A stretch of 59,086 bases of DNA from contig UQYT01000013.1 in NCBI GenBank assembly GCA_900545405.1, forward strand, positions 1-59,086. The letters run 5' to 3'. Source of the DNA: an uncultured Eubacteriales bacterium (GTDB lineage Bacteria > Bacillota > Clostridia > Oscillospirales > Oscillospiraceae). Of the stretch, positions 55,769-59,086 are shown piece by piece. Numbering within the stretch: position 1 is the stretch's first letter; every line of letters starts with the position of its first letter. Position numbers and translations under genes: made by a program. The notes under the pieces are model-generated. The model was given only the letters and a program-made list of their open reading frames with translations, searched no databases and was not told the origin of the DNA.

Positions 55769-56950
55769 ATGAAAAAGACAGCAAGCATCCTGACCGCGCT
55801 TTTGCTCTGCTTCCTGCTGGCCGCGCCCGCCGCGGCGCTGGACGCCCGGGACCCCGCCGCGGCGCTGGACGCCCGGGACCCCGCCGCGCCGGAGGTCGCC
55901 GCGCCCTCGGCCGTGCTCATCGAGCGCGAGACCGGCACCGTGCTCTACGCCAAGGACGAGACGGAGCGCCGGCCCCCGGCCTCCGTGACCAAGGTCATGA
56001 CGCTGCTGCTCATAGCCGAGGCGGTGGACTCCGGCGAGCTCGCGCTCGACGACATGGTCACGGCCTCGGAGCGCGCGGCCTCCATGGGCGGCAGCCAGAT
56101 CTGGCTGGAGGTCGGCGAGCAGCTCTCCGTCTCGGACATGATAAAGTGCGTGGCCGTGGTCTCTGCCAACGACTGCGCCGTGGCCCTCGCGGAGCACCTC
56201 TGCGGCTCCGAGGCCGCCTTCGTGGAGCGGATGAACCGGCGCGCGGAGGAGCTCGGCCTGGAGAACACTCAGTTCACGAACTGCACCGGCCTCTTTGACG
56301 ACACGGCGCACTACACATGCGCGCTGGACATCGCCGTCATGAGCCGCGAGCTGCTGGGCCACGAGTGGATAAAGGACTACACGACCATCTGGATGGACTC
56401 CGTGCGCGACGGCGCCTCCGAACTCACGAACACCAACAAACTGGTGCGCTATTACGAGGGCTGCACCGGCCTCAAGACGGGCTACACCTCCACGGCGATG
56501 TACTGCCTCTCGGCCTCGGCGGAGCGGGACGGCACGGAGTACATCGCGGTCATCATGCACGCCGAGAGCATCGAGAGCCGCAACAAGGACGCCTCCGCCC
56601 TGCTCGACTACGGCTTTGCGAACTTCCGCCTCTGCCCGCTGACCTCCGGCGAGGAGCTGCCGGACGTGGCGGTGGAGCTCGGCACCGAGGCGAGCGTGAC
56701 GCCGGTGTACGACGGCGGCGGCGCCGTGCTCCTGCGCACGAGGGACGCCCAGGGCCTCAGCTGGAGCCTCGACCTGCCGGAGAGCGTGGCCGCGCCCGTC
56801 CGCGCGGGCGAGCGCCTCGGCACGCTCACGCTCTCGAACAGCTCCGGCCCCGTGGCCGAGGTGCCCATACTCGCGGGCGGGACCTCGGAGCGCCTCTCCG
56901 CGCCCGGGATCTTCATAAGGCTGGTCTCCCTGCTCTTTTGCGCGGAGTGA
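55769..56950 (+). CDS. D-alanyl-D-alanine carboxypeptidase (DacF/PBP5-like)
   Basis: A 393-residue penicillin-binding protein of the S11 family that trims the terminal D-Ala from peptidoglycan peptides. A signal peptide ends near residue 23. Active-site motifs: SVTK (S72-K75), SAN (S132-N134), KTG (K236-G238). A C-terminal beta domain and a final hydrophobic stretch (IFIRLVSLLFCAE) may attach it to the membrane. Just after the signal peptide a 27-bp unit is duplicated in tandem (LDARDPAAA twice). GGAGGT is the ribosome site. Confidence 0.95.
   Translation: MKKTASILTALLLCFLLAAPAAALDARDPAAALDARDPAAPEVAAPSAVLIERETGTVLYAKDETERRPPASVTKVMTLLLIAEAVDSGELALDDMVTASERAASMGGSQIWLEVGEQLSVSDMIKCVAVVSANDCAVALAEHLCGSEAAFVERMNRRAEELGLENTQFTNCTGLFDDTAHYTCALDIAVMSRELLGHEWIKDYTTIWMDSVRDGASELTNTNKLVRYYEGCTGLKTGYTSTAMYCLSASAERDGTEYIAVIMHAESIESRNKDASALLDYGFANFRLCPLTSGEELPDVAVELGTEASVTPVYDGGGAVLLRTRDAQGLSWSLDLPESVAAPVRAGERLGTLTLSNSSGPVAEVPILAGGTSERLSAPGIFIRLVSLLFCAE
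55826..55888 (+). repeat. 27-bp in-frame tandem duplication in the carboxypeptidase gene
   Basis: Positions 55826-55861 repeat exactly at 55853-55888 (offset 27 bp). It encodes the duplicated LDARDPAAA segment between signal peptide and catalytic domain. The exact identity suggests a recent slippage or duplication. Confidence 0.85.
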
Positions 56951-57031
56951 TCCTCCACTTCTCCGGTGATTTCGACGTTTTTCCGGCGTTTGCGCCCCAC
57001 TTTGCCAAAAAAGCGCGCCGTGTTTTGATAC

Positions 57032-57059
57032 TTGTAATCTGCGAAAAAAGTAGTATAAT
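57032..57059 (+). promoter_or_regulatory. Promoter of pgi
   Basis: TTGTAA (57032-57037), 16 bp, perfect TATAAT (57054-57059). The leader is about 35 nt and carries AAAAGG before the start. Confidence 0.75.
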
Positions 57060-57099
57060 CTTCCTTAGCCCGATACTTTTACGTAAAAGGATGAGAAAC

Positions 57100-58374
57100 A
57101 TGATTAAAGTCGATCTCACCGGAGCCGCCCCGTTTTTTGACGCCGCCGGCCCCGATTATGCCTCCGCGGCCTCGGCCCACCGCATGCTCGAGGAGAAGAG
57201 CGGTCCGGGCGCCGAGTTCACCGGCTGGATCGAGCTGCCCATGCGCATGAAAAAGGGCGAGCTAAAGCCCATACTCGCCGCCGCGGCCAAGATCCGCTCC
57301 CGCTCCAAGGCCCTGGTAGTCGTCGGCATCGGCGGCTCCTACCTCGGCGCGCGCGGCGCCATTGAGCTCCTGCGGCCCCTGCCCGGCAAGGACGACCCCA
57401 GGATCTTCTTCGTCGGCAACGGCCTGAGCCCGGACTACCTCAACGGAGTCATCGAGCAGCTCGGTGACGACGACTTTGACGTGAACGTCATCTCCAAGTC
57501 CGGCACCACGCTCGAGCCCGCGGTCTCCTTCCGCGTCTTCCGCGCCATGCTCGAGAAGAAATACGGCTCCGCCGCCAAGCGCCACATCTTCGCCACGACG
57601 GACGTCTCCCGCGGCGTCCTGCGCTCCATGGCCAACGCCGAGGGCTGGGAGTGCTTCACCGTCCCCGGCGACGTGGGCGGCCGTTACAGCGTCCTCTCCG
57701 CCGTGGGCCTGCTGCCCATGGCCGTCGCCGGCATAGACGTCGCCGCCATAGTGGACCACGCCATCGAGACCTTCGGCGCGCTCTACCGCCGCAGCCCGGA
57801 CAACCCCGTCTGGCAGTACGCCGCCGCGAGGCAGCACCTCTACGGCCGCGGCTACGGCATCGAGCTCCTCGCCAGCTACGAGCCCTCCTTCCGCTTCATG
57901 GGCGAGTGGTGGAAGCAGCTCTACGGCGAGAGCGAGGGCAAAAACGGCATAGGCATCTTCCCCGCCTCCCTCGAGTACACCGCGGACCTCCACTCCATGG
58001 GCCAGTACGTCCAGGACGGCCCGCGCAAGCTCTACGAGACGGTCGTCTCCTTTGAAAAGTCGCTCACCAGCTTCCCCGTGCCCTTCGGCATGGGCGACCC
58101 GGACGGCCTCAACTACCTCGCCGGCCGCGACCTGCACGACATCTGCCGCACCGCGCGCGACGCCGTCAAGGCCGCGCACATCTCCGGCGGCGTGCCCAAC
58201 ATCGGCGTGAGCGTGGAGCGCCGCGACGAGGCCGGCTATGCCGAGCTCGTCTGCTTCTTCGAGCTCGCCTGCGCCATCTCCGGCTACATGTCCGGCGTCA
58301 ACCCCTTCGACCAGCCCGGCGTCGAGGCGTACAAGAAGAATATGTTCAAGATGCTCGGCAAGCCCGGCGCCTGA
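57100..58374 (+). CDS. pgi: Glucose-6-phosphate isomerase
   Basis: A 424-residue PGI of the shorter Gram-positive form. It interconverts glucose-6-phosphate and fructose-6-phosphate in glycolysis and gluconeogenesis. Motifs: VVVGIGGSYLGARGAIELL, VNVISKSGTTLEPAVSFR, the catalytic-glutamate region GIGIFPASLEYTADLHSMGQ and a C-terminal GVEAYKKNMFKMLG with the conserved lysine. The ATG at 57100 is preferred; an ATG at 57091 is three codons upstream. It receives sugar from the glucan locus only through general metabolism. Confidence 0.97.
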   Translation: MIKVDLTGAAPFFDAAGPDYASAASAHRMLEEKSGPGAEFTGWIELPMRMKKGELKPILAAAAKIRSRSKALVVVGIGGSYLGARGAIELLRPLPGKDDPRIFFVGNGLSPDYLNGVIEQLGDDDFDVNVISKSGTTLEPAVSFRVFRAMLEKKYGSAAKRHIFATTDVSRGVLRSMANAEGWECFTVPGDVGGRYSVLSAVGLLPMAVAGIDVAAIVDHAIETFGALYRRSPDNPVWQYAAARQHLYGRGYGIELLASYEPSFRFMGEWWKQLYGESEGKNGIGIFPASLEYTADLHSMGQYVQDGPRKLYETVVSFEKSLTSFPVPFGMGDPDGLNYLAGRDLHDICRTARDAVKAAHISGGVPNIGVSVERRDEAGYAELVCFFELACAISGYMSGVNPFDQPGVEAYKKNMFKMLGKPGA

Positions 58375-58431
58375 GGCGGCAAAATAAAACATTATATTAA
58401 CTTTGATTTTACCCGTTGAACTCGGGCTGAA

Positions 58432-58473
58432 AAAATGGTAAGCTGTATGTACAAGATACAGCTTGCCATTTTT
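58432..58473. terminator. Strong A/T-flanked hairpin between pgi and the P-loop gene
   Basis: AAAATGGTAAGCTGTAT pairs with ATACAGCTTGCCATTTT (17 bp, one G-U pair, 7-nt loop) and T-runs occur on both strands. It fits a terminator of pgi. It ends only 38 nt before the next gene, so it may alternatively be a leader attenuator of that gene. Confidence 0.75.
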
Positions 58474-58511
58474 ACTGCACTGAAAAAACGTTTAAGGAGC
58501 GTGATTCAAAT

Positions 58512-58925
58512 ATGGTCAAGGTACTCGTGGGCCTGAAAGGTTCCGGCAAGACCAAGCGCCTTGTGGAGCTCGTCCGCACCGCCGTCAATGAGGAACACGG
58601 CGACGTCATATGCATTGAGAAGGACAAAAATCTCACTTACGACATACCGTATCAGGCCCGCCTCATCCACGCCAGCGACTACCAGATCGGCACCTTTGAG
58701 TTCATGAAAGGCTTCATCAGCGGACTCAGAGCGGGCAACTACGACATTTCCCACATCTTCATAGACAACTTCCACAAGATGTTCAATGCCGGCACGGAGG
58801 CGCAGGTCCTGGATTTCCTTGACTGGCTCTCGAGCTTCGCCGAGAGCGAGGGCATCAAGTTCACCATCACCATGACGGCCGACCCCGAGACCGTCAGCCC
58901 CGAGATAAAGAAATACGCCATGTAA
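58512..58925 (+). CDS. Small P-loop NTPase-like protein, conserved but of unknown role
   Basis: A 137-residue soluble protein. Walker A is GLKGSGKTK at about residues 7-15, and HIFIDNFHK near residue 80 resembles Walker B. The whole domain is one small alpha/beta unit, so it cannot be a full ABC or AAA protein. Such proteins are sometimes labelled as PilT-like in Clostridia, without experimental support. AAGGAG precedes the ATG. It forms a single-gene unit between two terminators. Codon use is less GC-rich than pgi. Confidence 0.75.
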   Translation: MVKVLVGLKGSGKTKRLVELVRTAVNEEHGDVICIEKDKNLTYDIPYQARLIHASDYQIGTFEFMKGFISGLRAGNYDISHIFIDNFHKMFNAGTEAQVLDFLDWLSSFAESEGIKFTITMTADPETVSPEIKKYAM

Positions 58926-58927
58926 AT

Positions 58928-58961
58928 AAAAAAGACGCCCCCAACGGGGCGTCTTTTTTTG
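58928..58961. terminator. Terminator of the P-loop gene
   Basis: GACGCCCC (58934-58941) pairs with GGGGCGTC (58946-58953) around CAAC, with an A-run before and seven T after. Confidence 0.92.
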
Positions 58962-59033
58962 TTTCGCCGTCCACCAGGCACGTACGTGTGCGCCGTTTTC
59001 TTGGGCAGAAGTCTCTCCCCCCTGCTGCCCGTT

Positions 59034-59086
59034 CCACCCCATTTCTTTGCTCTTGCGCAAAGAAACGGGGTGGAGCCCCAAAGAAA
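59034..59086. repeat. Long imperfect hairpin repeat at the window end
   Basis: CCACCCCATTTCTTTGC (59034-59050) pairs with GCAAAGAAACGGGGTGG (59057-59073): 17 bp with one mismatch and a 6-nt loop. The next bases AGCCCCAAAGAAA repeat the same CAAAGAAA word, so the element continues beyond the window. No gene is seen after 58925. Confidence 0.6.

Noticed and set aside
58481..58497. An AACGTTTAAG word before the P-loop gene resembling half of the 23923 operator
   Set aside because: Only one half matches and the palindrome is broken, so it is probably chance.

Overview
The window looks like ordinary chromosome from a GC-rich Gram-positive anaerobe, most likely a gut Clostridium relative of the Oscillospirales type. 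This placement is inferred. The evidence is: the Firmicutes-style rimP-nusA-ylxR-ylxQ-infB-rbfA-nrnA-truB-ribF cluster, a BceAB/BceRS antimicrobial-peptide module, holB next to ricT, MtaB, a DacF-type carboxypeptidase, three Gram-positive lipoproteins, consistent Shine-Dalgarno sites, and GC-rich hairpin repeats at both window ends. I see no phage, insertion sequence, CRISPR array or rRNA. About 45 protein genes and one tRNA are supported. High GC produces very long open antisense frames, including one of more than 7 kb opposite rpoB/rpoC; these are treated as shadows.

Layout. 1-100: a run of four small hairpins (dispersed-repeat type). 102-6538: a peptide sensing/detoxification module, bceA-bceB-yxeA leftwards and glyA-bceR-bceS rightwards, with a BceR-type box between the arms. 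6580-14239 (leftward): the rimP-to-ribF translation/RNA-metabolism operon behind its own promoter and a terminator-like leader hairpin. 14573-22090 (leftward): rpoB-rpoC from a strong sigma-A promoter. 22349-23563: a membrane glycosyltransferase. 23629-23719: tRNA-Leu(GAG) with its own promoter and two terminators.

23881-33195 is an alpha-glucan utilisation locus: a starch-binding-like lipoprotein under an 18-bp perfect palindrome, a divergent LacI-family repressor, a cytoplasmic neopullulanase-type GH13, MalE/MalF/MalG-type importer parts and a lipoprotein GH13 amylase. No ATPase for the importer is encoded here. The likely flow is glucan binding and cutting at the cell surface, oligosaccharide import, and hydrolysis inside.

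33290-37153: holB-ricT (RicT has a long basic tail) and a two-subunit aconitase X. 37205-44869 (leftward): uvrA, a small membrane exporter, a small membrane protein, recD2, comF and mreB. 45008-58925: PAP2 phosphatase, gluQRS, a P-type ATPase, serC-serA, mtaB and a divergent cysteine desulfurase, an AI-2E-family transporter, a D,D-carboxypeptidase, pgi and a small P-loop protein. The window ends in another hairpin repeat.

The points most worth a second look are the starch-binding lipoprotein locus and its operator, three genes whose predicted transcription start coincides with the ATG (possible leaderless mRNAs), the RicT tail, the aconitase X pair, the BceR box beside an embedded glyA, and several terminators or palindromes in unexpected places.
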